The notes beneath the pieces were generated by a model. The model was not told where the DNA came from. It ran no database searches and worked only from the letters and a program-made list of their open reading frames with translations. From positions 226,349-290,348 of the forward strand of contig NZ_JANZYO010000006.1 of the NCBI RefSeq assembly GCF_025506335.1: a DNA stretch of 64,000 bases, written 5' to 3'. Origin of the DNA: Mumia quercus (GTDB lineage Bacteria > Actinomycetota > Actinomycetes > Propionibacteriales > Nocardioidaceae). Position numbers and translations under genes: made by a program. Positions 17,256-26,777 of the stretch are shown here, piece after piece (the stretch's first letter is position 1; every line of letters begins with the position of its first letter).

Positions 17256-18329
17256 TCACCCGGCCGCCGTGAAGTGGAGGTGGTCGTAGTGGCCGCCCGT
17301 CACGCTGGACGGGTCGTGCATCCCTCCGCCGCCGTACGGTCGCCATCCTTCGGAGGACCGTGCATCCGACCAGATGCGGCCTTGCCAGATGAGGTACTCG
17401 ACGCCGAGGGTCTCGGCGTTGTCCTTCAACCAGTTGGTGACTTTCCAGCCGTAGTCGAGCGCGTGGCCGGTCGCGGCGGTCCCGATGGAGTTGCCGAAGG
17501 TGCCGTCACAGGCGCGACCGAGCGGGTGCTCGGACTTAGTTCCTGGACGCTCGGACCAGCAGGCCCAGCGGGACTCGGGGAAGTTCTTCTGGACCTGGGC
17601 GAGGATGTGTGCGGTGCGCTCGGTGATCTGGCCTTCCGAGGTCGGGTCATCGACAAGGCCGTCGGGTTTGTTGCCGTCGTACGACGTCGCGGGGCCGGCC
17701 CAGTTGCAGCCCGCGTCACTGGCTTCTGCGCTTCCCTCGACGTCGGCCGCGCGGTTGGAGGCGAGCCACGGCTCCGGGTCGACGGGCGCGGCGTCAGCGC
17801 CACCGGGTCGGACCTCGAAGTGCAGGTGCGAGCCAGTGGAGTAGCCGTCGCTGCCGACGTCGGCGATGTACTGGCCAGCCTTCACCGTGTCGCCCGCCCT
17901 GACGTGGATGCCGTCGGCGTACATGTGCGCGTAGCCGGTGGCGACGCGCTGCCCACCCACCGTGTGCTCGATCACGATGAGGTGGCCGTAGCCCGTGGCT
18001 GGGCCGGCGAAGGCGACGCGACCGTCCGCCGCCGCGAGGGTGTGGGTGCCGGTCGAGGCAGCGAAGTCGACGCCCGTGTGGAGCTTGTACTCGCCGGTGA
18101 CCGGGTGGACGCGCATTCCGAAGCCGCTTGCCCTCACCCAAGTCCCGGCCGGGAGAGGGAATGCGACGCGAGCGGTCTCGGGTAGCGTCCCTTCGACGGT
18201 CGAGACCGATGACGTCGCCCGGAGGCACTGTGCTTGCGCCGCCGGGCTGAGCAGAGCACCGAGCCCGAGCAGCAGGCTCGCTGGCGCGAAGAGAAGCGTG
18301 ACCAGTCCGAGAACCGCCAGCTTGCCCAT
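17256..18329 (-). CDS. Secreted M23 peptidoglycan hydrolase of the transfer system
   Basis: The 357-residue protein begins with a signal peptide (hydrophobic stretch about residues 5-30 ending in AQAQC). An M23/LytM domain follows at about residues 55-170, with the zinc ligands in HTGVDF and the HLHFEV motif. A C-terminal region of about 150 residues ends in GGHYDHLHF and resembles the accessory domain found in actinobacterial conjugation hydrolases. It should open the thick cell wall for assembly of the secretion channel. The start at 18329 lies three bases after the ParB-like stop, and the gene is in the transfer operon. The enzyme class is clear; the role in conjugation is inferred from context. 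Confidence 0.85.
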   Translation of the reverse strand: MGKLAVLGLVTLLFAPASLLLGLGALLSPAAQAQCLRATSSVSTVEGTLPETARVAFPLPAGTWVRASGFGMRVHPVTGEYKLHTGVDFAASTGTHTLAAADGRVAFAGPATGYGHLIVIEHTVGGQRVATGYAHMYADGIHVRAGDTVKAGQYIADVGSDGYSTGSHLHFEVRPGGADAAPVDPEPWLASNRAADVEGSAEASDAGCNWAGPATSYDGNKPDGLVDDPTSEGQITERTAHILAQVQKNFPESRWACWSERPGTKSEHPLGRACDGTFGNSIGTAATGHALDYGWKVTNWLKDNAETLGVEYLIWQGRIWSDARSSEGWRPYGGGGMHDPSSVTGGHYDHLHFTAAG

Positions 18330-18332
18330 CGG

Positions 18333-19175
18333 TCAGTCCAAGGGCTTGTCGAGTAGCGACAATCGGAGCAGATGGCATTCGGGGTACGACGGCCCACACA
18401 CGATGAAGACCGTGAACGCGACGGTGTGCTCGGACGCGACCGGCTCGCCCAGCTCCAGCGCCTCGTCGAGGTCCTCGTCGACGCCATCGCCGTCGCCGGA
18501 CTTCATCAGCTCGGCCATTCGATGTGCCGCCTTCACCTTCTGGTAGCCCGGATCAACAGCCCCGCCGTTGCGGATCGCTGCTAGTTCGCCCTCGGCGATC
18601 TTCCGGAGGTCCTTCGGGAGACCGCGGTTGGCGGCGATGCGCTCCATTTCCAGGATCTGCTCCAGCCGGGCGTACGACGCCTTGCCGGTGACCATCTCGG
18701 CAGCACGTCGGCGGGCTGATCCGAGGCCGCCCTGCGGCCATGCTGATTCAGCATGGCCGGGCTGACCTGCGGGTTCTTCGTTCTCGTGCCCGAACTGGGT
18801 CGACCTCATTCGCCGTGCAGCGTCCTCGTCTATCAAGACCCGCAGCTCCGCGTAGAGCTTTGCCGCCTCCTCAGCGGCAAGGGGCTTGTGGGTCGTGTTC
18901 TCGTCGCGCTCCGCCAGGAGCCGGGTCAGCTCGTCGCTGATTCCGGACCTCACCCACACCCGCAAGGTGCTCCAACCGAGTTGTTTGGCCGCTTCGAGGC
19001 GGCGGTAGCCACAGATGAGGTAGCCGTCGGGCGTGATGGTGACGGGCTGGAGCAGTCCGACGCGCTTCATGGAGTCCATAAGTTGCGTGAGATCGCCTGC
19101 GTCGCGGCGGTGACGCTCGCCAACGACGATCGCGGTGATAGTCCGATCGAGTTCGACGTGTCCGCGGTCAGACAT
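18333..19175 (-). CDS. ParB-like nuclease/partition domain protein
   Basis: The 280-residue product has an N-terminal ParB/Srx domain (about residues 10-95). It is recognised by GERHRRDAGDLTQLMDSMKRVGLLQPVTI followed shortly by the box-II-like GYRRLEAAKQLGW. The rest is helical and charged, without a clear second ParB HTH. The ATG at 19175 overlaps the upstream stop by eight bases and is preferred to a GTG nine bases earlier. Position beside the primase suggests a role in maintenance or copy control of the excised element. No ParA partner is encoded nearby, so it may instead be a stand-alone regulator. Confidence 0.75.
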   Translation of the reverse strand: MSDRGHVELDRTITAIVVGERHRRDAGDLTQLMDSMKRVGLLQPVTITPDGYLICGYRRLEAAKQLGWSTLRVWVRSGISDELTRLLAERDENTTHKPLAAEEAAKLYAELRVLIDEDAARRMRSTQFGHENEEPAGQPGHAESAWPQGGLGSARRRAAEMVTGKASYARLEQILEMERIAANRGLPKDLRKIAEGELAAIRNGGAVDPGYQKVKAAHRMAELMKSGDGDGVDEDLDEALELGEPVASEHTVAFTVFIVCGPSYPECHLLRLSLLDKPLD

Positions 19176-20016
19176 GAATGTCACCCGGCTCTGTTATCGG
19201 GACCGGGGCCGCACGCTCGACTGCGTCGGCGAGAGCGTGATCGTGGAAGAGGTCGCCCAGGTCGTCACCCGAGCAGAGCCGTAGCAGCATCCCACGGCCC
19301 GCCGCCGTCCCTTCGTAGTCGGGATGCGGGTCGCCTAGGACCGCGCGGAGCACTGCCAACCAAGCGTCTTGTTCAATGTCGAGTTGGCCGGGACCGTTGC
19401 CCTCGCGGCGCAGAGATTGCAGCGCGATGCGGGGATCGCCACAGCGACTCAACCGCGCAGCGATGTACTCAAGCCCGAGCCGGGCCTCGCGATCCCGCCA
19501 GCCCAGTTCCTTGAAGAACGTCACTGCGTCAGCAAGTGCGAAGAAAGCGTTGGTCGGTTCCTTCTCCGGGGTCTCCGGCTTTGTCGCGTATGGGTCGGCC
19601 ATCATCGCGTGGCAGTGAAACGCCGGGTGGTAGTCGGCGATCTCGGAGTCGCGGTCGGCGAATCTCTCGGCATCGTGGTAGTCGAGGCCGGCCGTCTTGC
19701 GCGCCTGCCCGGTCGAGCAGAGCAGCCCCTCGGCCCGCGACTCGTAGATGAGGGTCAGCTCGACGGCGTGGGTGACGACCGCCCACGGGTCCTCGGCGAC
19801 GCGAGTGGAGCGCATGCGCATGACCTCGAAGGCGGCAGCCGCGGCGTCGGTCGGCTCCATGCCGTACTTGTGCGCCAGCCCGGCGTACTTCTCCATCGTG
19901 TAGGTCATCAGCTCGGCGGCTTCCGGGCTGGTCTGCCACGCACTCCGTCCGGCGTAGGCGAGATCGAGCAGGAGGAGCCGCAGCCCCTCGGCGGTTGCAA
20001 AGCTTGGTTGCTTCAT
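19168..20016 (-). CDS. Unknown island backbone protein
   Basis: The 282-residue soluble protein has no membrane segment and no catalytic motif I recognise. It is acidic and Ala-rich, with a His/Asp/Cys-containing central part (ADYHPAFHCHAMMADPY). The ATG overlaps the upstream stop (ATGA), and the 3' end overlaps the ParB-like start. It is therefore part of the replication-partition block between the primase and ParB-like genes. Conserved position suggests a replication or transfer accessory role, with no direct support. Confidence 0.72.
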   Translation of the reverse strand: MKQPSFATAEGLRLLLLDLAYAGRSAWQTSPEAAELMTYTMEKYAGLAHKYGMEPTDAAAAAFEVMRMRSTRVAEDPWAVVTHAVELTLIYESRAEGLLCSTGQARKTAGLDYHDAERFADRDSEIADYHPAFHCHAMMADPYATKPETPEKEPTNAFFALADAVTFFKELGWRDREARLGLEYIAARLSRCGDPRIALQSLRREGNGPGQLDIEQDAWLAVLRAVLGDPHPDYEGTAAGRGMLLRLCSGDDLGDLFHDHALADAVERAAPVPITEPGDIHV

Positions 20017-20390
20017 AGCCCGAGTCCTTCCTGATTGGTGATGCTCGGGCTTGCGGAGTCCGGTCGAGCGATCGAGGTGCGGGTGATGCGGCGTGACGCC
20101 TTCGAGACAGCAGCGCCAGGGGTGCGACGTGCGCGGCGAGTCAGCTCGGCCTGGAGGTCGATGCCGCGACGTACGAACTTGGAGCCGAGCAGGCTTGGCA
20201 TCTCACTAGGACGCACCCACGCCACGCCGGGCTGGGAGCGTTCGGCGGCCCCCTGCGTGGCCCCGGCGGTCGGCACGGAAGGGTCGCGATGTACGGCGAG
20301 GGCATCGACGGCCTTCTCGGCCTCGGGGGTCGGGGCAGGTTCGGGGAGGGTGCGGTCGAGGCGGCGCTCGTAGGGCTCTGGCGTGTTCAC
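20013..20390 (-). CDS. Small basic backbone protein, unknown
   Basis: The 125-residue protein is Pro/Ala-rich at its N-terminus and strongly basic at its C-terminus (RRARRTPGAAVSKASRRITR), which could bind nucleic acid. The GTG start overlaps the stop of the primase-polymerase gene (GTGA), and its own stop overlaps the next ATG. Its reality rests on this coupling rather than on any recognised domain. A role as a replication accessory is possible but unproven. Confidence 0.65.
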   Translation of the reverse strand: MNTPEPYERRLDRTLPEPAPTPEAEKAVDALAVHRDPSVPTAGATQGAAERSQPGVAWVRPSEMPSLLGSKFVRRGIDLQAELTRRARRTPGAAVSKASRRITRTSIARPDSASPSITNQEGLGL

Positions 20391-21304
20391 AGTCCCACCG
20401 CCTCAACCGCCTGCGTAGGGCGCGGCTGGTTCGCGGGCCCCAGCCGAGACGCGATCCGGTATGCCGACCTGATCGTCGCGATCGCCTCCCGCTCGGGCAG
20501 ACCAACGGCGTAAGCAGCCTCGCCGAGCAGGGAGGTCGTGGTGCTGAGGTCGTGGCCTTCCTCGGCCATCCGGCAGGCGGCCCAGAACAGGCCGCCGTTG
20601 CGGCCACCCTCGGGCCGGGACGCCACCCAGGCGGCGAGCTTGTGGGGGTGGGCGCCGATGGCAGGGACGTCGGTTGGGGGACGCATTGGCCGGGGCGGGT
20701 CTAGGAACCCGCGCAGGCCGTTGGCGTCGACCGACCACGGGTTGTGGTGCTCGGCGACCGCGATCGGCTGGTAGCTGCGGGTCACGCCGTCCTCACCGGT
20801 AACCCGGGAGGGCGGGACGATGATGTAGCCGCCGTCGCCCCGGAAGTCGATGTGCTTGCTCGGAACCTGCCACGACCGCTGTTCGCGCTCGGTGGTGCGG
20901 AGGAAGTAGGCGTGCAGGCCGCCCGACGGCGTGCGGACGAGCCAGGCCCAGCCTTCGACGAACCCGGCTCGCCGGGCGTGCTCGAAGGCGGCGTATCCGG
21001 AGCCGGCCTTGTGGATGTCGACGTCGACCACGTCGATGCCGCCGGCCGCGCCGGTCGGGACGCCGATGTTGGCGGCAGGCTGGCGACGCCACCAGAAGTT
21101 GATGCCGTCGGGGTCGGCGCTGGCGTCTCGGAAGCCGTGGGCGGTGAGCGGGCGCTTGCCGCCGGGGACGCATGGAAAGACCGGGATGCCTCTGGCTCCC
21201 AAATGCTCCGCCGCCCGCGCGAGATTGGGTGCGTTGACGATGTCGTTGATGAGCTGCGGACTCCACCGGATTGTCGCGGCTCCATGTTGGTGCAACTCGT
21301 TCAT
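20387..21304 (-). CDS. Bifunctional DNA primase/polymerase (replication protein)
   Basis: The 305-residue product has the prim-pol fold of plasmid and element replication proteins. The N-terminal part shows GIPVFPCVPGGKRPLT near residue 35 and IDVVDVDIHK, which supplies catalytic acidic residues, followed by TPSGGLHAYF. The C-terminal part (about residues 225-300) has the helical PriCT-like features GGRNGGLFWAACRMAEEGHD. The ATG at 21304 lies only nine bases from the end of the IS3 element and has no ribosome site. The insertion has therefore replaced the native upstream region, and it might have removed a few codons. The protein probably starts replication of the excised element. Confidence 0.78.
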   Translation of the reverse strand: MNELHQHGAATIRWSPQLINDIVNAPNLARAAEHLGARGIPVFPCVPGGKRPLTAHGFRDASADPDGINFWWRRQPAANIGVPTGAAGGIDVVDVDIHKAGSGYAAFEHARRAGFVEGWAWLVRTPSGGLHAYFLRTTEREQRSWQVPSKHIDFRGDGGYIIVPPSRVTGEDGVTRSYQPIAVAEHHNPWSVDANGLRGFLDPPRPMRPPTDVPAIGAHPHKLAAWVASRPEGGRNGGLFWAACRMAEEGHDLSTTTSLLGEAAYAVGLPEREAIATIRSAYRIASRLGPANQPRPTQAVEAVGL

Positions 21305-21313
21305 GCACGCGAC

Positions 21314-21341
21314 TGAATCGCCCCGGGTCTGATGGAGGCTC
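21314..21341 (+). repeat. Left terminal inverted repeat of the IS3 element
   Basis: This 28-base repeat matches the inverted repeat at the right end at 25 positions; the three differences lie in the middle. Its outer edge defines the IS boundary nine bases from the primase start codon. Confidence 0.9.
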
Positions 21342-21364
21342 TCAACCCATGGAGGATGAGAGTC

Positions 21365-21684
21365 ATGGCAGCACCCAGGAAGTACCCAGACGAGCTGCGT
21401 GAGCGTGCCACGAGGATGGCCGTCGAGCTGCGGCAGGATCCGGCGACGAAGCAGGGCGCGATCGCACGGGTGGCCGAGCAGCTCGGCATGCACCCCGAGA
21501 CCCTGCGGAACTGGGTCCGGCAGGCTGAGATCGATGGCGGTGTGCGCCCGGGCACGACAACGGCCGAGTCGGAGCGGATCGCGAGGCTCGAGCAGGAGAA
21601 CCGCGAGTTGCGTCGGGCCAACCACATTCTGAAGACGTCGGCGGCTTTCTTCGCGGCGGAGCTCGACCGCCCCACCAGCAGGTA

Positions 21685-21685
<1 letters not shown>
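21365..21685 (+). CDS. IS3-family transposase OrfA
   Basis: The 106-residue protein holds the helix-turn-helix of IS3 OrfA (PDELRERATRMAVELRQDP through GMHPETLRNWVRQAE). A leucine-zipper-like coiled coil follows (ERIARLEQENRELRRANHIL). In this family OrfA is joined to OrfB by a -1 ribosomal frameshift near its 3' end, giving the active fusion. The ATG at 21365 is chosen because OrfA proteins start with this MAAPRKY-type sequence. The gene looks intact. Confidence 0.9.
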
Positions 21686-22660
<975 letters not shown>

Positions 22661-22662
22661 CC

Positions 22663-22690
22663 GAGCCTCCACGAAACCCGGGGCGATTCA
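22663..22690 (-). repeat. Right terminal inverted repeat of the IS3 element
   Basis: Read on the minus strand, it begins TGAATCGCCCCGGGT and ends GGAGGCTC like the left copy. It ends 94 bases before the relaxase start. Confidence 0.9.
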
Positions 22691-22784
22691 GAGGGCGCCG
22701 TCGCCCGGAGCCTGTGGACAACTCGGCCCGAACTGGGGGCTGTGGAACGTCGCGCACACCTTCACGCCAAGGAGGTGTGCAGGG

Positions 22785-25700
22785 GTGACCGTTTCGATGA
22801 GAAAGATCGCGGCGGGCCGCGGCTACGACTACCTGCTCAAGAGCGTGGTCCGAGGGGACGCCAACATGGCCGATCCGAACCCGGTCACGCGGTACTACAC
22901 AGAGGCGGGCACCCCGCCGGGCCGTTGGATGGGTTCGGCCCTCCATGCCTTCGGCAGCGGCGAGATCAAGCGCGGGGACATGGTGACGCCGCAGCAGCTC
23001 CAGCTCCTGATCGGCGCGGGATTGGACCCGGTCACCGGCGAGAAGCTGGGCAGGGCGTTCCCCACGTTCCCGACCCTCAACAAGCGCATGGCCGACCGCG
23101 CGGCAGAACTCCCGTCCGACCTCACCGACGAGCAGCGTAAGGCTGCTCTTGCGCAGATCAAGGCCGAGGAGTCGAAGAAGCAGTCAGGCGGGGTGGCGGG
23201 CTTCGACTACACGTTCAGCGTGCCCAAGTCAGTCTCCGCACTGTGGGGTGTGGCCGACGCTGGCACCCAGGCGCTCATCGTCGAGGCCCACCACCAGGCC
23301 GTTGCCGAGGTGCTTGACTTCATGGAACGGGAAGTGGTCGCCACGAGGAGGGGCGTAGCAGCCGGCGACGGTGCCGTGATGCAGGCGGACATCGTCGGAG
23401 TTGCCGCCACGGCGTACGACCACTGGGACTCCCGGCTGGGCGATCCGCAGCTTCACACCCACGTCGTCATCTCCAGCAAGGTCAAGACGACGGAGGACGG
23501 ACGATGGCGCAGCCTGGACGGGCGACCGATGTTCGAGGCGAATGTCCCGATCTCCGAGCACTACAACGCGGTGCTGGCCGACGGCATGACCCGACTGCTC
23601 GGGGTTGCGTGGGAGCAGCGGGACCGGGGCAAGAACCATAACCTCGCTTGGGAGCTTGCGCCCGTCCCCGAGGAGCTGATCCACGAGTTCTCCAGCCGAG
23701 CCTCCCACATCGAGCAGGAGGCCGATCGACTGATCGCGGAGTACGAGGCCGCGCACGGGCATCGCCCGTCCAGGAAGGAGATCATCGTGATGCGGGCACA
23801 GGCGACTCGTGCCACACGACCCGACAAGGAGATCCACTCGCTGTTCGACCTCACCACCGAATGGCGACGACGGGCGCGGAAGATCCTGGGGAGGGACGCA
23901 GTCGATTGGGCGAAGGAGGTCACCTCCCTTCCCATCGCCAGTCCTACCCTCCGGGCCGACGATGTGCCTCTCGACGTGGTCGGCGACGTGGCCGTTTCCG
24001 TTGTCGGCGCGGTCGAGGAGAAGCGCTCGACCTGGAAACACTGGAACCTCTGGGCCGAGGCATCCCGGCAGACGATGGGCTGGCGCTTCGCCAGGGCCGA
24101 GGACCGCGAGGTCGTGGTCGGGATGATCGTCGACGCCGCGAAGCAGGAGTCTCTGACTCTGACCCCGCCGGAGTTGGTGACCACGCCCGAGGTCTTCCGC
24201 CGACCCGACGGTACGACGCGCTTCCGGCCACGGCACTCGGTCGTGTTCACCTCCGAGGCGCTGCTCGCGGCTGAGGACCGGCTGCTGGCTCGCGCGGAGG
24301 ACCTGTCGGCCCCGGAGGTCGACCTCGCCGTGATCGAGCGCGTGACCCGCAAGGAACACCTGTTGTCTGCCGAGCAGTCCAAGACGCTGGCCGGCATCGC
24401 CGTGTCCGGGCGGCAGGTCGACCTTCTCGTCGGCCCAGCTGGTGCAGGCAAGACCACCGCGATGCACGCGCTGAAGACAGCTTGGACGAGGGCCCACGGA
24501 AAAGGCAGTGTGGTCGGCCTCGCCCCGAGCGCAGTCGCGGCGCAGGTGCTGGCCGAGGACCTGGGCATCGGTTGCGAGAACACCGCGAAGTGGCTTCACG
24601 AGTTCGACCGTGGACGGGCGCAGTTCCGCAAGGGTCAGCTCGTCATCATCGACGAGGCCACCCTCGCCGGCACTCTGACCCTCGACCGGCTCACCGCGCT
24701 GGGGGCCGAGGCGGGCGCGAAGGTGCTGCTGGTCGGCGACTGGGCGCAGCTCCAGTCGGTCGACGCGGGCGGGGCGTTCAGCCTGCTGGCCTCCGCTCGT
24801 CCTGACACTCCCGAGCTCACCGAGGTCCACCGCTTCACCCACGAGTGGGAGAAGGCCGCCTCCCTCGGCCTGCGGCACGGACGGGCGGAGGTCATCAGCA
24901 CCTACATGGCCAAGGACCGGGTCCAGGAGGGCACGACCGACGAGATGATGGACGCCGCCTACCTCGCCTGGGCGGCTGACGTGAAGCGCGGGCGTACGTC
25001 GATCCTCGTCGCCGAGGCGATGGAGATGGTGACCCGTTTCAACCGGCGAGCACGCGCCGACCGCATCGTCGCCAACCCTGTCGGTGACCTCGAGGTCAAC
25101 CTTGCCGACGGCACCCAGGCGTCCGAGGGAGACCTCGTCATCACCAGGAACAACGACCGCCGCCTCCACCCCCTGCGCGGCGGCTGGGTCCGCAACGGTG
25201 ACCGCTGGACCGTCACCCGCGTCCACAAGGACGGCTCGATGCAGGTCCAGCGCCTCGGCGTCGACTTTGGCGGCACGGTCACCCTGCCTGCGGCGTACGT
25301 CGCCGAGCACGTCGACCTCGGCTATGCGGTCACCGCCCACCGAGCCCAAGGCCTGACCGTCGACACCTCACCTGTCGTGGTGACTGGCTCGACCACGCGG
25401 GAGAACTTCTACGTCGCCATGACCCGAGGCCGGGACTCTAACATCGCTTACGTCGCGCTCGACAAGCCCGACGAGGGCCACGCGCCTCCCGAGCCTGACG
25501 AGGTGAACGCGCACACCGTTCTCTACGGCGTTCTCCAGCACATCGGCGGAGAACTTTCGGCGCACGAGATGATCGTCGCGGAGCAGGAACGGTGGTCGTC
25601 CATAGCCCAACTCGCCGCGGAGTACGAAACCATCGGAGCGGTCGCCCAGCGCGACCGATGGGTAGCGGCGATCAGGAGCAGCGGCCTGACCGATGCCCAG

Positions 25701-26312
25701 GTCGAGCAGGTGATGATCTCGCAGTCGCTCGGACCCCTCACCGCTGAGTTGCGCCGGGCCGAGTCCGACCGCTACGACGTCGCCGGACGCCTGCCAGCCC
25801 TCGTCGCCCGAAGGTCTCTCGACGACGCCGAGGACATCGGTGCCGTTCTCATCAGCCGACTCCAGAAGGCAGCCCAACCGACGAAGAGCAAGCGTCGCCC
25901 GTCCCCGAAGCTGGTCGTCGGCTTGATCCCGGTCGCTGATGGCCCGATGAGTCCCGAAATGGCCAAGGTGCTCGGCGAGCTCGCCGACCTGATGGAAGGC
26001 CGGGCGATGACGCTGGCCGAGAGGGCGGTCGAGAACAAGGCGTCCTGGCTGAAGCGGCTGGGCACGCCGCCGACGACCGCGACAACCCGGCGTCGTTGGC
26101 TCCGCGAGGTCAGGACAGTCGCCGCCTACCGCGACCGGTACAAGGTGGAGGGGCGCAGGGCTCTCGGTGCGCCCGCGAACGAGGCGCAGAAGCTTGACGC
26201 AGCCCGCGCCGAGCAGGCGATTCGTCGTGCCCGGGCCATTGCCGAGGACGCCGCCAACGCCCAGGACGGGCGCCGCCGGGCGCTCGAGGCGAGGGGACGG
26301 GCGATCGGGTAG
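22785..26312 (+). CDS. MobF-type relaxase-helicase (TrwC/TraA-like)
   Basis: The 1175-residue protein has an N-terminal relaxase domain. It carries a Tyr-containing start (GRGYDYLLKSV and VTRYYTE), FSVPKSVSALWG, and the metal-binding HTHVVI motif near residue 223. The C-terminal half is a superfamily I helicase with GPAGAGKTT near residue 550, VIIDEATLAG, VGDWAQLQSV and YAVTAHRAQGLTVD. It should nick oriT, stay covalently bound to the strand and unwind it during transfer. The GTG start follows a very strong AAGGAGGTG ribosome site seven bases away. The length is typical of the family and no lesion is visible. The nick site has not been located. Confidence 0.92.
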   Translation: MTVSMRKIAAGRGYDYLLKSVVRGDANMADPNPVTRYYTEAGTPPGRWMGSALHAFGSGEIKRGDMVTPQQLQLLIGAGLDPVTGEKLGRAFPTFPTLNKRMADRAAELPSDLTDEQRKAALAQIKAEESKKQSGGVAGFDYTFSVPKSVSALWGVADAGTQALIVEAHHQAVAEVLDFMEREVVATRRGVAAGDGAVMQADIVGVAATAYDHWDSRLGDPQLHTHVVISSKVKTTEDGRWRSLDGRPMFEANVPISEHYNAVLADGMTRLLGVAWEQRDRGKNHNLAWELAPVPEELIHEFSSRASHIEQEADRLIAEYEAAHGHRPSRKEIIVMRAQATRATRPDKEIHSLFDLTTEWRRRARKILGRDAVDWAKEVTSLPIASPTLRADDVPLDVVGDVAVSVVGAVEEKRSTWKHWNLWAEASRQTMGWRFARAEDREVVVGMIVDAAKQESLTLTPPELVTTPEVFRRPDGTTRFRPRHSVVFTSEALLAAEDRLLARAEDLSAPEVDLAVIERVTRKEHLLSAEQSKTLAGIAVSGRQVDLLVGPAGAGKTTAMHALKTAWTRAHGKGSVVGLAPSAVAAQVLAEDLGIGCENTAKWLHEFDRGRAQFRKGQLVIIDEATLAGTLTLDRLTALGAEAGAKVLLVGDWAQLQSVDAGGAFSLLASARPDTPELTEVHRFTHEWEKAASLGLRHGRAEVISTYMAKDRVQEGTTDEMMDAAYLAWAADVKRGRTSILVAEAMEMVTRFNRRARADRIVANPVGDLEVNLADGTQASEGDLVITRNNDRRLHPLRGGWVRNGDRWTVTRVHKDGSMQVQRLGVDFGGTVTLPAAYVAEHVDLGYAVTAHRAQGLTVDTSPVVVTGSTTRENFYVAMTRGRDSNIAYVALDKPDEGHAPPEPDEVNAHTVLYGVLQHIGGELSAHEMIVAEQERWSSIAQLAAEYETIGAVAQRDRWVAAIRSSGLTDAQVEQVMISQSLGPLTAELRRAESDRYDVAGRLPALVARRSLDDAEDIGAVLISRLQKAAQPTKSKRRPSPKLVVGLIPVADGPMSPEMAKVLGELADLMEGRAMTLAERAVENKASWLKRLGTPPTTATTRRRWLREVRTVAAYRDRYKVEGRRALGAPANEAQKLDAARAEQAIRRARAIAEDAANAQDGRRRALEARGRAIG

Positions 26313-26426
26313 CGGTACACAGAGGCTGTTCCGACCGAGTTATCCCCATGACGGGCGATGGTGTGCGCGTCATGTCGGCCCGCGGGCGTAGCGAGGAGGT
26401 GAGCCCTCGACCTAAGGAGAACCGTC

Positions 26427-26777
26427 ATGCTCACCGCACTCTGGGACCTCAGCGCCGCGATCCGCGGCCACCTCCGCTTGTACATGCCCACCAACCGAGC
26501 CATCGAGTGGCTCCGCACCCCACGCGGCCTCAAGTGGGCGATCCCCGTGGGACTGGTCGCCACGCCCGCCTACCTCGGACTTACCGCCCTCGCGATCGAG
26601 TTCGCCATCCGTCCCGGTCTCGGCTTCCTCAACTTGTTGGTCTTCGTCTTCTTCTGGGACGCCGCGAAGTTCGCTTGGATGGCTGTCCTCAGTCCGCTGC
26701 TGTTCCTTGGGAGCGTCCTCGGCGGCCGTGTGACTTCCTCAGCGCTGAGAGGTGAGCTCGGAGCGGAGTCCGCCTGA
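26427..26777 (+). CDS. Small membrane protein downstream of the relaxase
   Basis: The 116-residue protein has two hydrophobic segments (about residues 38-58 and 65-90) and a basic amphipathic N-terminus. The start has an AAGGAG ribosome site. Proteins of this type often follow MobF relaxase genes in actinobacterial elements, and the function is unknown. The 3' end overlaps the end of the convergent DUF6884-type gene by 89 bases, which suggests that gene arrived later or that the two ends have grown together. Confidence 0.75.
   Translation: MLTALWDLSAAIRGHLRLYMPTNRAIEWLRTPRGLKWAIPVGLVATPAYLGLTALAIEFAIRPGLGFLNLLVFVFFWDAAKFAWMAVLSPLLFLGSVLGGRVTSSALRGELGAESA

Noticed and set aside
23229-25349. 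706-residue minus-strand open frame
   Set aside because: It is the antisense shadow of the relaxase-helicase gene, which has clear motifs throughout.
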